A program made the position numbers and the translations under genes. From positions 1,984,001 through 2,048,000 of the forward strand of contig NZ_CP113059.1 in NCBI RefSeq assembly GCF_026625705.1: a DNA stretch of 64,000 bases, read 5' to 3'. The notes beneath the pieces were generated by a model that ran no database searches, had not been told where the DNA came from, and was given only the letters and a program-made list of their open reading frames with translations. This document shows positions 30,232 to 40,172 of the stretch, piece by piece. The first letter of the stretch is position 1; every line of letters begins with the position of its first letter. The DNA comes from Pedobacter sp. SL55. Lineage in GTDB: Bacteria > Bacteroidota > Bacteroidia > Sphingobacteriales > Sphingobacteriaceae.

Positions 30232-31002
30232 ATGAAAAAGTTTTTATTATCAACCATATTTAGTTTATGCACGCTTTGGGCTTTTGCTCAGGTAACTTTT
30301 AGTCCAGCGTCATTTACTGCAGAAGACGAGGTAACCATTACCTTAGATGTTTCCAATACACCATTAGCTGGTATAGACGACATTTATATTTGGGCTTTCT
30401 CTAACGATGGCGTTGGGGGTGGAAAAGATGCTATTGCAAACGGTCAGTGGACTAACTCGTCTGATGCTGCTAAGTTTACCAAGATTGGCACTAACAGGTT
30501 TACCTTTAAATTTATAGGTACTACTTTGTTTGCGCAAAGTCCGGCAGAGCTGATTAACTTTGGTTTCTTGGCCAAAACGAAAGACGGTTCAAAGCAAACC
30601 CAAGATTTTAAGCCTTACAAATTCGATCCTTTGGTGTTTTCGCCATCGCAGTTCAGGATATTTCCTTCAAAGCTAGATCAAACGGATATGGCTTCGGTCT
30701 ATTTTCATCAAGATTTAGCTACCGACCAGAACTTGCAGCGTATGTTCGATGTGAAGGTGACCATTACCTTTTACGACGGTGCTGGTAATCAATTCGCTCA
30801 AAGGGCAAACCTCGTAGCTAAAAAGGAATCAGATAAATTATACTCGTATTCTTTCATTCCAGATAAGTTAATCACGCTTCCTGCGGGAACAATGCTATCT
30901 AAATTTAGTTATCAGTTTTCGGGTAATATTAAAGACGCAACGGGGGCTAACATAGTTACCATGGGTCCAGTAGTTGAGGTAGCTTATTTAACCTTTAATT
31001 AA
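30232..31002 (+). CDS. Secreted protein of unknown function in the starch locus
   Basis: 256 residues, not firmly recognised. Signal peptide MKKFLLSTIFSLCTLWAFAQ without a lipobox, so periplasmic or secreted. The mature part starts VTFSPASFTAEDEVTITLDVSN, an Ig-like opening, with IDDIYIWAFSNDGVGGG. A second half (PLVFSPSQFRIFPSKLDQTDMASVYFHQ) begins with a similar strand, suggesting two related beta-sandwich domains of about 120 residues. It sits 7 bases after the small lipoprotein gene and 7 before the SusE/F gene. That position in a tight operon makes starch or oligosaccharide binding the most likely job, but nothing in the sequence proves it. Confidence 0.7.
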   Translation: MKKFLLSTIFSLCTLWAFAQVTFSPASFTAEDEVTITLDVSNTPLAGIDDIYIWAFSNDGVGGGKDAIANGQWTNSSDAAKFTKIGTNRFTFKFIGTTLFAQSPAELINFGFLAKTKDGSKQTQDFKPYKFDPLVFSPSQFRIFPSKLDQTDMASVYFHQDLATDQNLQRMFDVKVTITFYDGAGNQFAQRANLVAKKESDKLYSYSFIPDKLITLPAGTMLSKFSYQFSGNIKDATGANIVTMGPVVEVAYLTFN

Positions 31003-31009
31003 TATTGAT

Positions 31010-32779
31010 ATGAAGAATAAAATATTTTATTTATTACTGTCAGTATCAGTAATAATTTTTGGATGTAAGAAAATCGATTTCGACGAGCAATCGAGAGGCG
31101 AGGCTTTGGGTACTTTTAGTTTAACTGCACCGCAAAACAACGCTATTTTAGTTTTAAACAGTGCTACGCCTAACGCTCAAGTACAAATTACTTGGTCGGC
31201 CGCTAAGCCAGGTGTTTCAACTGCACCAACTTACACGTTTGTAGCTGCCCTCAAAACTGGCTCATTAACACAGCCTTTATTAGAAATTCCATCGGATAAC
31301 AGCGGTAAAAGCAACAAATTAACCTTAACGCAAAAACAATTAGATGATGCCTTAAAAGCAAAGGGAGTTGCAGAGGGTGCAAAAACAGATCTGATATGGA
31401 ATGTACGTGCAGATAACGGCACTAAAAAAGAACTGGCAAATGCTAACTACAATATCTCTATCACTCGTTTTGGAGATGGTATCAGCAACTTCCTACTTTA
31501 TGGTCCAGTTTCTTCAGCCAACAATGTAGAGATTAACCCCAACTCTACTACAGATTTGATCACCTTTAAATGGCAAAAGGCATTCCCTGGAAAGTCGACT
31601 AGTCCAGTAACTTACAAAATCAAATTTGTACGCGAGGGCGGTAGTTTTGATGCGCCAATTTTTGAAGCGGTATCTAACAATTCAGGAGCTGATTCTACAT
31701 TTACCATTAGCTACCAAGCGATGGATCAAATGCTAACTGCAAACGGTTTTGCTGATCAGTCATCGGCAGCTAAAATACAATGGACGGTTGAAGCAAAGTC
31801 GGGAACTTACGTAAAAAATTCTGATTACGTAAATGATCTAAGTATTGTAAGAGAAGTAAAATTGTTTATGGTTGGTGGGGCAACGCCAATTGGCTGGAAC
31901 CCACCACAGGCGATACAAATGATTGCAGATAAAAACCTACCAGGAACTTTTTATTCTTATGTGTATTTAACACAAGATGGTATGAAGTTTTTAAGTGAAA
32001 ACACCGATTGGAATACACCATCTCAGAAAATATACGGAAAGGGTTCGGCTGATGGCGAATTGCTTCAGAGCGGCGGCAGCGGTAATATCGATATTCCAGC
32101 TGCGGGTTATTATCGCGTTAGCGCCGATTTGAAAAACAACAAATATTATATACAGCAAGGTAGAATGGGGGCAGTAGGCTCGGCTACAGCGGCTGGGTGG
32201 AACCCTCCAGGAGTTTTTCCGTCTCAAGGCCTTACATTGATAGGTACTAATAAGTTTCTTGGTTTAGTAAATCTTATCGCAAATGAGCAATGGAAATTTA
32301 TTGACGGCGCTGCCTGGGGCGATGGCACTGCTTCAGGTGCTAAAGATTTTGGTAAGGTTAAAAATAGCACCGATGGTTCAATTACTCAGGGCGATGCTGA
32401 TAACATGACCGTGCCAGGGGCAACAGGTTTGTATCGCTTAATTTGGGATGGTACCAATATCAAAAACCTAAAGTACCAAATTACCACCGGAACTGTATTC
32501 CTGATTGGTGCAGCTACTGCTGGCGGCTGGGATAACAACAGTGCAGCTTTGCCAGCAATGACTTACCAAGGAAATGGAGTTTGGCGTGTAACCACTAACC
32601 TTACCGCAGGCGAATTTAAGTTCTTGTTGCAAAAAGGCACTTGGGATTACACCTATGGTCCGGGAACTGCTGCAGGCACCATTACCGATGGAGGGGGCAA
32701 TATGAGTGTGTCAACAGCTGGAAGCTACACCGTTACACTCAACGAGTTTGCCAGAACGTACAGCGTAGTTAAAAATTAA
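31010..32779 (+). CDS. SusE/SusF-like outer membrane starch-binding lipoprotein
   Basis: 589 residues. The lipoprotein signal ends VIIFGC. Two SusE-type Ig-like domains follow (about residues 35-150 and 160-280, each with ITW or FKW followed by a charged strand). Then come three tandem modules of about 100 residues that open alike: LFMVGGATPIGWNP, MGAVGSATAAGWNP and VFLIGAATAGGWDN. Modules of this type in SusE/SusF bind starch through aromatic residues, and the GW(N/D) pair is repeated in each. It would sit on the outer surface beside SusCD and hold starch for the amylases. A strong hairpin follows the stop codon, separating it from the enzyme genes. Confidence 0.88.
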   Translation: MKNKIFYLLLSVSVIIFGCKKIDFDEQSRGEALGTFSLTAPQNNAILVLNSATPNAQVQITWSAAKPGVSTAPTYTFVAALKTGSLTQPLLEIPSDNSGKSNKLTLTQKQLDDALKAKGVAEGAKTDLIWNVRADNGTKKELANANYNISITRFGDGISNFLLYGPVSSANNVEINPNSTTDLITFKWQKAFPGKSTSPVTYKIKFVREGGSFDAPIFEAVSNNSGADSTFTISYQAMDQMLTANGFADQSSAAKIQWTVEAKSGTYVKNSDYVNDLSIVREVKLFMVGGATPIGWNPPQAIQMIADKNLPGTFYSYVYLTQDGMKFLSENTDWNTPSQKIYGKGSADGELLQSGGSGNIDIPAAGYYRVSADLKNNKYYIQQGRMGAVGSATAAGWNPPGVFPSQGLTLIGTNKFLGLVNLIANEQWKFIDGAAWGDGTASGAKDFGKVKNSTDGSITQGDADNMTVPGATGLYRLIWDGTNIKNLKYQITTGTVFLIGAATAGGWDNNSAALPAMTYQGNGVWRVTTNLTAGEFKFLLQKGTWDYTYGPGTAAGTITDGGGNMSVSTAGSYTVTLNEFARTYSVVKN

Positions 32780-32789
32780 TTTTCAAATC

Positions 32790-32845
32790 ATACCACCTGC
32801 AGTGCATTACAAAAATGCTGTAGGTGGTATTTACTTTTTTTCTCC
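32790..32845 (+). terminator. Hairpin between binding-protein and enzyme genes (attenuator candidate)
   Basis: ATACCACCT (32790-32798) pairs with AGGTGGTAT (32822-32830). The stem continues inward through CAG/CTG-type pairs and CATT/AATG to a small ACAAA loop. A T-rich run follows (ttactttttttct). It starts 10 bases after the SusE/F stop and ends just before the GH31 start. In an operon this can lower, rather than stop, transcription of the enzyme genes. Confidence 0.65.
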
Positions 32846-32859
32846 ATTTTTTTGCCGAT

Positions 32860-35303
32860 ATGTCAAGGTCATTTCTGTCTATACTTCTTTTTTTATTTCA
32901 GTTACCTCTATTTTTGCTCAACAAAACCCCATAATTTCTGTTGGCGATATTACTACAGTAAACCCTGTAGCACAAGGCTTGCGTTTTCAAACGAACTGTG
33001 CTTATGGTGAGGTTACGGCATATTCGGCCAATGTGATTAGGGTACGTATAGATAAAAAGCAATTAGGGAAAGATTTTTCATACGCCGTAATTGCACAGCC
33101 TCAAAAAACAAACGTAAAAATCAATCAAGATGCAAATGAAATTACGCTTTTAACTGATTCTGTAAAGGCAATTATTAAAAAGAAACCTTTTTCGGTAGCT
33201 TTTTATACGTTAGACGGAAAATTGATTAACCAAGACGAACAAGGTTTGCCAAACTCGTGGGTGGCAGAAGAAGTTACCGCCTATAAACAAATGCAACAAG
33301 GTGAGCGTTTTGTGGGTTTGGGCGAAAAAACGGGCAATTTAGATAGGAGGGGAAATGGTTACACCAATTGGAACTACGATGCCTTCGGCTATTCTACTGG
33401 CCAAGATCCTTTGTACTCCTCTATTCCATTTTACATTGGCATTCATAGCAATTTAAATTATGGTATTTTTTTAGATAATACCTACCAAACAGATTTTAAT
33501 TTCGGTGCAAGTAATAATCGCTTTTCCTCGTTTTCTGCACAAGGTGGCGAACTTAATTATTACTTCATTTATCACACGCATTTGGCGGATATTGTGAAAT
33601 CTTACACCGCCCTAACTGGAAGGATGAAAATGCCACCACTTTGGAGTTTGGGCTATCAGCAAAACCGTTACAGCTACTATCCAGAAACAGAGGTAATGCG
33701 TATTGCGCAAACCTTGCGGGAGAAAAAAATCCCAGCTGATGGTATTACTTTAGACATCCATTACATGGACCAATACAAGTTGTTTACTTGGGATAAGCAA
33801 CGATTTAGTGACCCATTGGCCATGAACAAAAAACTAAATAGTATGGGTTTTAGAACTACCGTAATTGTAGACCCAGGCATTAAGGTAGAAAAAGGTTACG
33901 ATGCCTACGAAGATGGCGTGATGCAAAATGTTTTCGTCAAATATCCCGATGGTACCAATTTTACCGCTCAGGTTTGGCCGGGCTGGTGCCATTTCCCTGA
34001 TTTCACGTCTATGTTAGGCAGAAGCTGGTGGCAAGAAAAAATCAAGTTTTTCGCCAGCTCTGGCGTAGATGGGATTTGGAATGACATGAACGAAATTGCC
34101 AGCTGGGGACAAAAAATGCCATCAAACGTCATCTTTAATTACGATGGTACTTTGTCTAGTCACAAACAGGCACACAATGTGTACGGTATGCAAATGGCTC
34201 GTGCTAGTTTCGAAGGTATGGTGCAAACTACCAACAAAAGATCTTTCAATTTAACAAGGGCAGGTTATGCAGGTCTGCAGCGTTATACCGCCATTTGGAC
34301 CGGCGACAACCGTTCTGAAGAAGATCACATGTTGCTGGGTGTACGTTTGCTCAACAGCTTAGGACTAAGTGGCGTTGCTTTTACCGGAATGGATATTGGT
34401 GGTTTTACCGGCAATCCTTCGGTAAGTTTATACGCCCGTTGGATACAAATTGGAGCTTTTAATCCTTATTTCCGTAACCACACCGCGGTAAACACCAAAT
34501 CTTCTGAGCCTTGGGCTTACGGAGAAGAGGTAACCGAGATTGCTAGAAATTTCATCAACCTGCGTTATCGTTTATTGCCTTATCTATACTCAACCTTTAA
34601 CGAGGCTACTCAAACCGGAATGCCAGTGGTAAGAAGTTTGGCGCTAGAAAATACCCACGAACCCAAGGTTTACGATGGGAAATATCAAAACCAATTTATG
34701 TTCGGCAACGCATTTTTGGTAGCGCCTTTCGAAAGTACAAAAGAATACGGAGCGGTATTTTTTCCAAAAGGCAATTGGTATCATTTATACAATGACGAAG
34801 CTCAAGTTGGAGAAAGTGAAAAGATTTTTCGCTTAAACTTACAACAGCTGCCTGTGTTTGTAAAGGGCGGAAGCATTGTACCCATGCAATCACTAGTGCA
34901 AACTACAGCCGAAAAACCAACAGATACGCTGGTGCTGCATATTTATAAAGGCAACCAAAATAATAGTTTCGTGTATTACGAAGATGATGGTAAAACCTAC
35001 AATTACGAAAAAGGCGATTATTATAAACGCAAAATCAGCTATGATGTGGCGCAACGTAAAATTGTGTTTAATAAAGTTGAAGGAAGTTTTAAATCGAAAT
35101 TTAACCAGCTTAAACTGGTGTTTCACGGATTCGATGAAAAAGATAAAATTCAATCTTCGGCCGGTGTAAAAGATGATTTTGTATCCTTTGTAGCACCCAT
35201 CTCCAGGTTCGATCCGCAAGGTACCGCTAACCCAATCATAGGCTGCAAAGTGAAAAGCATAATCTTAGCCAATAATCCAACCCAATTTGAAATTAAATAT
35301 TAG
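32860..35303 (+). CDS. GH31 alpha-glucosidase, with probable one-base deletion in the signal peptide
   Basis: Exported GH31 enzyme. An N-terminal beta domain precedes the (beta/alpha)8 barrel with GITLDIHYMDQYKLF and MLGRSWWQEKI. The nucleophile block is GIWNDMNEIASW (Asp codon at 34083) and the acid/base region is IWTGDNRSEEDHM. It removes alpha-glucose from non-reducing ends of maltodextrins, probably in the periplasm. The same frame stays open upstream to a GTG at 32802, but that lies inside the terminator hairpin. The ATG at 32860 opens MSRSFLSILL in another frame. One more T in the seven-T run at 32888-32894 joins it to FFISVTSIFAQQNP, a normal signal peptide, giving 814 residues. The core reading frame itself is intact. 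Four bases separate it from the next gene. Confidence 0.9.
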
Positions 35304-35306
35304 TTC

Positions 35307-37151
35307 ATGAGAAAAGTCTTGTTTCTACTTGTTTTGGCAATTCCACTGGGGCTTGTTGCGCAACTACCTAAACTCGAAAGAATTGAGCCTGCCTTTTGGT
35401 GGGCAGGTATGAAAAATCCGAAACTGCAGTTGTTAGTACGCGGAAAAGATATAGGTAAAACAGAGGTGAAAATTAGCCATGCTGGTGTAACTTTAAGTAA
35501 AGTAAATCAGGTAGATAATCCTAACTATCTTTTTTTAGATCTGTTAATTTCTGCTGATGCCCAAGCCGGAAAGTTCGAGATTTTATTCAGCCAAAATGGT
35601 AAAAAATACGCTCAATACAGTTACGAACTAAAAGCTAGGAATGCTAGTCAACAGCAGTTTCAAGGCGTTACCAATAAAGATTTTATTTACCTCATTATGC
35701 CAGATCGTTTTGCCAATGGCGATACCAAAAATGATGTGATAAAAGCAATGAATGAAACCGCCCTAAATCGGGATAGTATGTACTATAGACACGGCGGAGA
35801 TTTAAAAGGCATTGCCTCGAAACTAGATTACCTGCAGGAACTCGGCGTAACTGCACTTTGGTTAAATCCAGTGTTAGAAAACAACCAGCCTAAAACCTCA
35901 TACCACGGTTATGCCAATACCGAAAATTACAAGATCGACCCTCGTTTTGGTACCAACGAAGATTACCGTCAATTGGTTGCAGATTGCCACCAACGCGGTA
36001 TCAAAATGATTAAAGATTTGGTACACAATCATTTTGGCACGGAGCATTTCACTATCAAAGATATGCCAACCAAAGATTGGGTGCACCAATGGCCAAGTTA
36101 TACCAAAACCACCTATCGTGAGCAAGTGCATTTTGATCCGTATGCGGCAAAAGGCGACAAAGATTTAATGCTAAATGGATGGTTCGACAGGCACATGCCA
36201 GATCTTAACCAAAACAATGCATTTGTAAAGAATTACCTTACACAAAGTCATATCTGGTGGATAGAATATGCCGATTTAGATGGATTTAGGTTAGATACCT
36301 ATGCTTACAATGATGCGAAATTTATGGCAGAGTGGGGCGAACGTATCATGGAAGAATATCCAAAATTTACCTTTTTCGGAGAAACTTGGGTACACGGTGT
36401 TCCAAATCAGGCTTTTTTTACCAAAGGAAATAAAATTAACCAAGGCTTGGATACTCGATTGCAAGGTGTTACCGATTTTCAAACCCTTTGGGGTATTAAC
36501 GAAGCGTTAAATGGCAAGTTTGGTTGGACAGACGGAGTAGTGCGGCTTTACAACACCCTTACTAACGATTACCTATACGAAGATGCTACCCGTAATGTGG
36601 TATTTCTTGATAACCACGATATCAGCAGATTTTATTCCGTAGTGGGCGAGGATTTTGAGAAATACAAATCCGGAATTGCTTGGTTGCTAACTACTAGAGG
36701 TATCCCGCAGTTTTATTATGGTACCGAAATTTTAATGAAAAACTATGCCAACCCAGATGGCTTGGTACGTAGCGATTTTTCTGGCGGGTGGCCAAGTGAT
36801 AAACTCAATAAGTTTGTGTCTTCTGGGCGAACCGAAAAAGAGAATGAGGCTTTTAACTATGTGAAGAAGCTAGCCAACTATCGTAAAAATAATGAAGTAT
36901 TGCAAACTGGTAAAATGATGCAGTTTATTCCAGAAGATGGAATTTATGTCTACTTCAGGTACAATAACGATAAGAAAATAATGATGGTAATGAATGGCAA
37001 TGCCGAAGCCAAATCATTGAAGACAGCGAGGTTTAAAGAAATGATTTTGGATCAAAACAAAGCGAAAAATGTGATCACAGAAGAGGTGTTGAATGATATT
37101 ACTCAAATCAATATTCCAGCAAAAACCACATTAGTTTTAGAATTACAATAA
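35307..37151 (+). CDS. GH13 neopullulanase/cyclomaltodextrinase-like alpha-amylase (SusA-like)
   Basis: 614 residues. The signal peptide ends GLVAQ. It has an N-terminal Ig-like domain of the cyclomaltodextrinase type (ERIEPAFWWAGMKNPKLQLLV, residues ~22-120), the GH13 barrel and a C-terminal beta domain. The conserved GH13 regions are region I DLVHNHF, region II DGFRLDTYAY (nucleophile Asp), region III FFGETWV (acid/base Glu) and region IV FLDNHDISRF (transition-state Asp). The arrangement matches periplasmic SusA-type enzymes that cut imported maltodextrins or pullulan fragments to maltose and glucose. Its stop codon overlaps the start of the phosphoglucomutase gene by one base, so the two are translationally coupled. 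Confidence 0.93.
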   Translation: MRKVLFLLVLAIPLGLVAQLPKLERIEPAFWWAGMKNPKLQLLVRGKDIGKTEVKISHAGVTLSKVNQVDNPNYLFLDLLISADAQAGKFEILFSQNGKKYAQYSYELKARNASQQQFQGVTNKDFIYLIMPDRFANGDTKNDVIKAMNETALNRDSMYYRHGGDLKGIASKLDYLQELGVTALWLNPVLENNQPKTSYHGYANTENYKIDPRFGTNEDYRQLVADCHQRGIKMIKDLVHNHFGTEHFTIKDMPTKDWVHQWPSYTKTTYREQVHFDPYAAKGDKDLMLNGWFDRHMPDLNQNNAFVKNYLTQSHIWWIEYADLDGFRLDTYAYNDAKFMAEWGERIMEEYPKFTFFGETWVHGVPNQAFFTKGNKINQGLDTRLQGVTDFQTLWGINEALNGKFGWTDGVVRLYNTLTNDYLYEDATRNVVFLDNHDISRFYSVVGEDFEKYKSGIAWLLTTRGIPQFYYGTEILMKNYANPDGLVRSDFSGGWPSDKLNKFVSSGRTEKENEAFNYVKKLANYRKNNEVLQTGKMMQFIPEDGIYVYFRYNNDKKIMMVMNGNAEAKSLKTARFKEMILDQNKAKNVITEEVLNDITQINIPAKTTLVLELQ

Positions 37152-37824
37152 TGACAACGAAATATCAAATGAAAATTAAAGCTTGCCTTTTTGATTTAGA
37201 TGGTGTGCTAGTAGATACGGCAGTTTATCATTTCAAAGCTTGGAAGCAACTGGCTAATACCTTAGGCTTCGACTTTACGGAAGTGCAAAACGAACAACTC
37301 AAAGGAATTAGTAGGATGGAGAGTTTAGATAAAATTTTGGCTTGGGGAAAGCAAGAAAAAACACAAGCGGAAAAGCTCAATTTGGCAAAGAAAAAAACGA
37401 TTGGTATGTGGCTATGATTAACGAGATGACGCCTGCAGAAGTACTTAAGGGTACAGTCAATTTTTTAACAGCGATCAAGAAAGAGGGTTATTTAGTTGGC
37501 TTAGGCTCGGCTAGTAAAAACTCCGCAATTATTTTAGAAAGAACCAATTTAACACACTTTTTCGATGTCATTGTAGATGGTAATACAGTAAGCAAATCTA
37601 AACCAGATCCAGAAGTATTTCTAAAAGGAGCCGAGTTTTTGGGCGTGGAACCTCAAGAGGCCTTAGTGTTTGAAGATGCGATAGCTGGAATTGAAGCTGC
37701 CAAACGAGCGGGCATGAGAAGTGTGGGTATTGGCCAAGCCGAAATATTAACAGAAGCTACCTTGGTAGTAGAAGATTTAAGTAAACTGTCAGTTGCGCAT
37801 TTACTACAAATGAACGAATTGTAA
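37151..37824 (+). pseudogene. pgmB: Beta-phosphoglucomutase (HAD superfamily), frameshifted near 37391-37397
   Basis: The HAD hydrolase core is split between two frames. The first gives ACLFDLDGVLVDTAVYHFKAW with the catalytic DxD and the cap domain (QLKGISRMESLDKIL). The second gives NEMTPAEVLKGTVNFLTAIKK, LGSASKNSAIILER (motif II Ser) and SKPDPEVFLKGAEFLG with ALVFEDAIAGIEAAKRAGM (motifs III and IV). Adding one A to the run around 37391-37397 joins them as KKKNDWYVAMINEM. The protein is then 224 residues, or 218 from the second ATG at 37169, the usual length. It converts beta-glucose-1-phosphate from the GH65 enzyme into glucose-6-phosphate in the cytoplasm. All catalytic motifs are present, so the break is probably an error. 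Confidence 0.92.
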
Positions 37825-37843
37825 AAAAGCATCAGCAATAAAA

Positions 37844-40162
37844 ATGAAGAATTATATCAAAGCGCATGAGTGGAACATTGTGGAAGAAGGTTTTGATCCA
37901 CATTTGAACAAGATTTCTGAAAGTATTTTTAGTTTAGGCAATGGACGGATGGGGCAACGAGCCAATTTCGAGGAAAGCTATTCTGGCGATACGCTTCAGG
38001 GAAATTACGTAGCTGGTGTTTATTACCCTGATAAAACGCGTGTAGGCTGGTGGAAAAACGGCTATCCTGAGTATTTTGCAAAAGTGCTTAATGCCACCAA
38101 TTGGATTGGTATTGCTATTGCCATTGATGGCGTGGAATTAGACTTAGCAAAAGCTGATGTTACCGATTTCTCGCGTGTGCTAAACATGAAAGAAGGGTAT
38201 TTGGAGCGAAGTTTTAAGGCAACTTTGTCAAATGGCTATCAGGTGGCGGTAAAGGTATTACGTTTTTGCAGCATTGCTGATGATGAGGTTGGCGCTATCC
38301 ATTATCAGCTTAAAGCCCTAAATTTTGATGGGCAGTTGACTGTAACATCATACCTAGATGGAGACATTAAGAACCAAGATAGCAATTACGACGAAAAGTT
38401 TTGGAATTTTGTAGCCGATGCCGAAGAGCAAAATGCTTGTTTTTTAACTTTAAAGACCAAAAAAAGTGGCTTCGAAGTTTGTACTGCTGCACATATTGCA
38501 AGCTATAAAAATAGTATCTCTCAAGAACTAAGTTTAGCAACCATTCGCAAAGAGAAATACATTGGTCAACAATTTGTTTTATCTTTAGCCAAAGGCGATG
38601 AAATTGCATTCATAAAAACAGCGGTAATTTTATCGTCTCAAAATTATGAAGCCAGCCAGCTGTTAGCTGCTGCTAAGCAATCCCTAGAAAATGCTGTATC
38701 AAAAGGTTTTGATCAGTTATTGAATGAGCAAAAACAAGCTTGGGCCCAAAAATGGCAAGAAAGCGATATTGTCATTGAAGGAGATGTGGCTGCACAGCAA
38801 GCCATTCGTTTTAATATTTATCAGTTGTTTCAAACTTATACCGGTGCCGATGATCGTTTAAATATCGGTCCTAAAGGTTTTACTGGAGAAAAATACGGCG
38901 GTTCCACCTATTGGGATACAGAGGCCTACTGCGTGCCTTTTTACTTGGCTACCGCACCGCAAGAAGTCAGCAGAAATTTACTCATTTACCGTTACAAACA
39001 ACTAGATAAAGCCATTGAAAATGCACAGAAATTGGGCTTTACAAATGGTGCAGCCTTATATCCAATGGTAACCATTAACGGCGAAGAGTGTCATAATGAG
39101 TGGGAAATTACTTTCGAAGAAATTCATAGAAATGGAGCCATTGCGTATGCTATTTTCAATTATATCCGCTACACAGGCGATGTCGAGTATTTAGCTCAAT
39201 ATGGTTTAGAAGTGTTAATGGGTATTGCTCGCTTTTGGAAACAACGCGTAAACTGGAGCGGTGCCAAAAAACAGTACGTAATGCTTGGTGTTACAGGCCC
39301 AAATGAGTACGAAAATAACATCAATAATAACTGGTATACCAACTACTTGGCCGTTTGGTGCCTAAAATATACCCAAGAAGCGGCTAAATGGGTGCAAGAT
39401 AATCAGCCACAGCGTTATCAAGAATTGAATACTAAGCTACATTTTTCTGTAGCGGAATTTACTGCTTGGCAACACATTGTAGACCACATGTATTACCCTT
39501 ATAATGAGGAACTTGGAGTGTTCTTGCAACAAGATGGCTACTTAGATAAAGAACAAATTTTGGTAAAAGATTTGCCAGCTGAGGATCGACCTTTAAACCA
39601 AAAATGGAGCTGGGATAGAATTTTACGTTCGTGCTTTATTAAACAGGCCGATGTATTGCAGGGCTTCTACTTTTTCGAAGACGATTTCGATTTCGATACC
39701 CACAAGCGCAATTTCGACTTTTACGAGCCTCGTACGGTTCACGAAAGCTCTTTATCGCCCTGCGTACACAGTATTTTAGCTGCCAAACTGCACGACGAGG
39801 CTAGAGCCTACGAGTTTTATCTCCGTACTTCGCGTTTAGATTTAGATGATTACAATAACGACACCGAAGATGGTTTGCATATCACCTCTATGGCGGGCAC
39901 TTGGATGAGTGTAGTAGAAGGCTTTGCAGGAATGCGTGTACGTAATGATAAATTGATTTTTAACCCGTTTTTACCACAAAAATGGCAATCATTTTCGTTT
40001 ACCATTGGTTTTAGAGGAGCTACGGTCAAGTTACAAATCAGTAAGGCGCAAATCCATATCGTTAATACTTCCAATCAGTCGGTAGCCTTACAAGTGCACG
40101 ATAAAGATTATCAACTAGAAGCGAACGCCGAACTACAAATCTCAAACGGGGTAATGGCCTAA
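37844..40162 (+). CDS. GH65 maltose phosphorylase (family GH65)
   Basis: 772 residues, no signal peptide, so cytoplasmic. The N-terminal beta-sandwich (HEWNIVEEGFDPHLNKISES, LGNGRMGQRANFEESYSGDT) is followed by the (alpha/alpha)6 barrel with GEKYGGSTYWDTEAYCVPFY and YPMVTINGEECHNEWEITFEE. The catalytic acid region is MLGVTGPNEYENNINNNWYT with the Glu of PNEY. A C-terminal beta domain closes it. It splits maltose with phosphate into glucose and beta-glucose-1-phosphate. Kojibiose or trehalose phosphorylases share this fold, but the neighbouring beta-phosphoglucomutase and amylases favour maltose. It lies 20 bases after pgmB in the same operon. Confidence 0.93.
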   Translation: MKNYIKAHEWNIVEEGFDPHLNKISESIFSLGNGRMGQRANFEESYSGDTLQGNYVAGVYYPDKTRVGWWKNGYPEYFAKVLNATNWIGIAIAIDGVELDLAKADVTDFSRVLNMKEGYLERSFKATLSNGYQVAVKVLRFCSIADDEVGAIHYQLKALNFDGQLTVTSYLDGDIKNQDSNYDEKFWNFVADAEEQNACFLTLKTKKSGFEVCTAAHIASYKNSISQELSLATIRKEKYIGQQFVLSLAKGDEIAFIKTAVILSSQNYEASQLLAAAKQSLENAVSKGFDQLLNEQKQAWAQKWQESDIVIEGDVAAQQAIRFNIYQLFQTYTGADDRLNIGPKGFTGEKYGGSTYWDTEAYCVPFYLATAPQEVSRNLLIYRYKQLDKAIENAQKLGFTNGAALYPMVTINGEECHNEWEITFEEIHRNGAIAYAIFNYIRYTGDVEYLAQYGLEVLMGIARFWKQRVNWSGAKKQYVMLGVTGPNEYENNINNNWYTNYLAVWCLKYTQEAAKWVQDNQPQRYQELNTKLHFSVAEFTAWQHIVDHMYYPYNEELGVFLQQDGYLDKEQILVKDLPAEDRPLNQKWSWDRILRSCFIKQADVLQGFYFFEDDFDFDTHKRNFDFYEPRTVHESSLSPCVHSILAAKLHDEARAYEFYLRTSRLDLDDYNNDTEDGLHITSMAGTWMSVVEGFAGMRVRNDKLIFNPFLPQKWQSFSFTIGFRGATVKLQISKAQIHIVNTSNQSVALQVHDKDYQLEANAELQISNGVMA

Positions 40163-40172
40163 AACTCAAAAG

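Noticed and set aside
32802..32859. GTG at 32802 as the GH31 start
   Set aside because: It lies inside the hairpin after the SusE/F gene and gives an N-terminus without a proper signal peptide.
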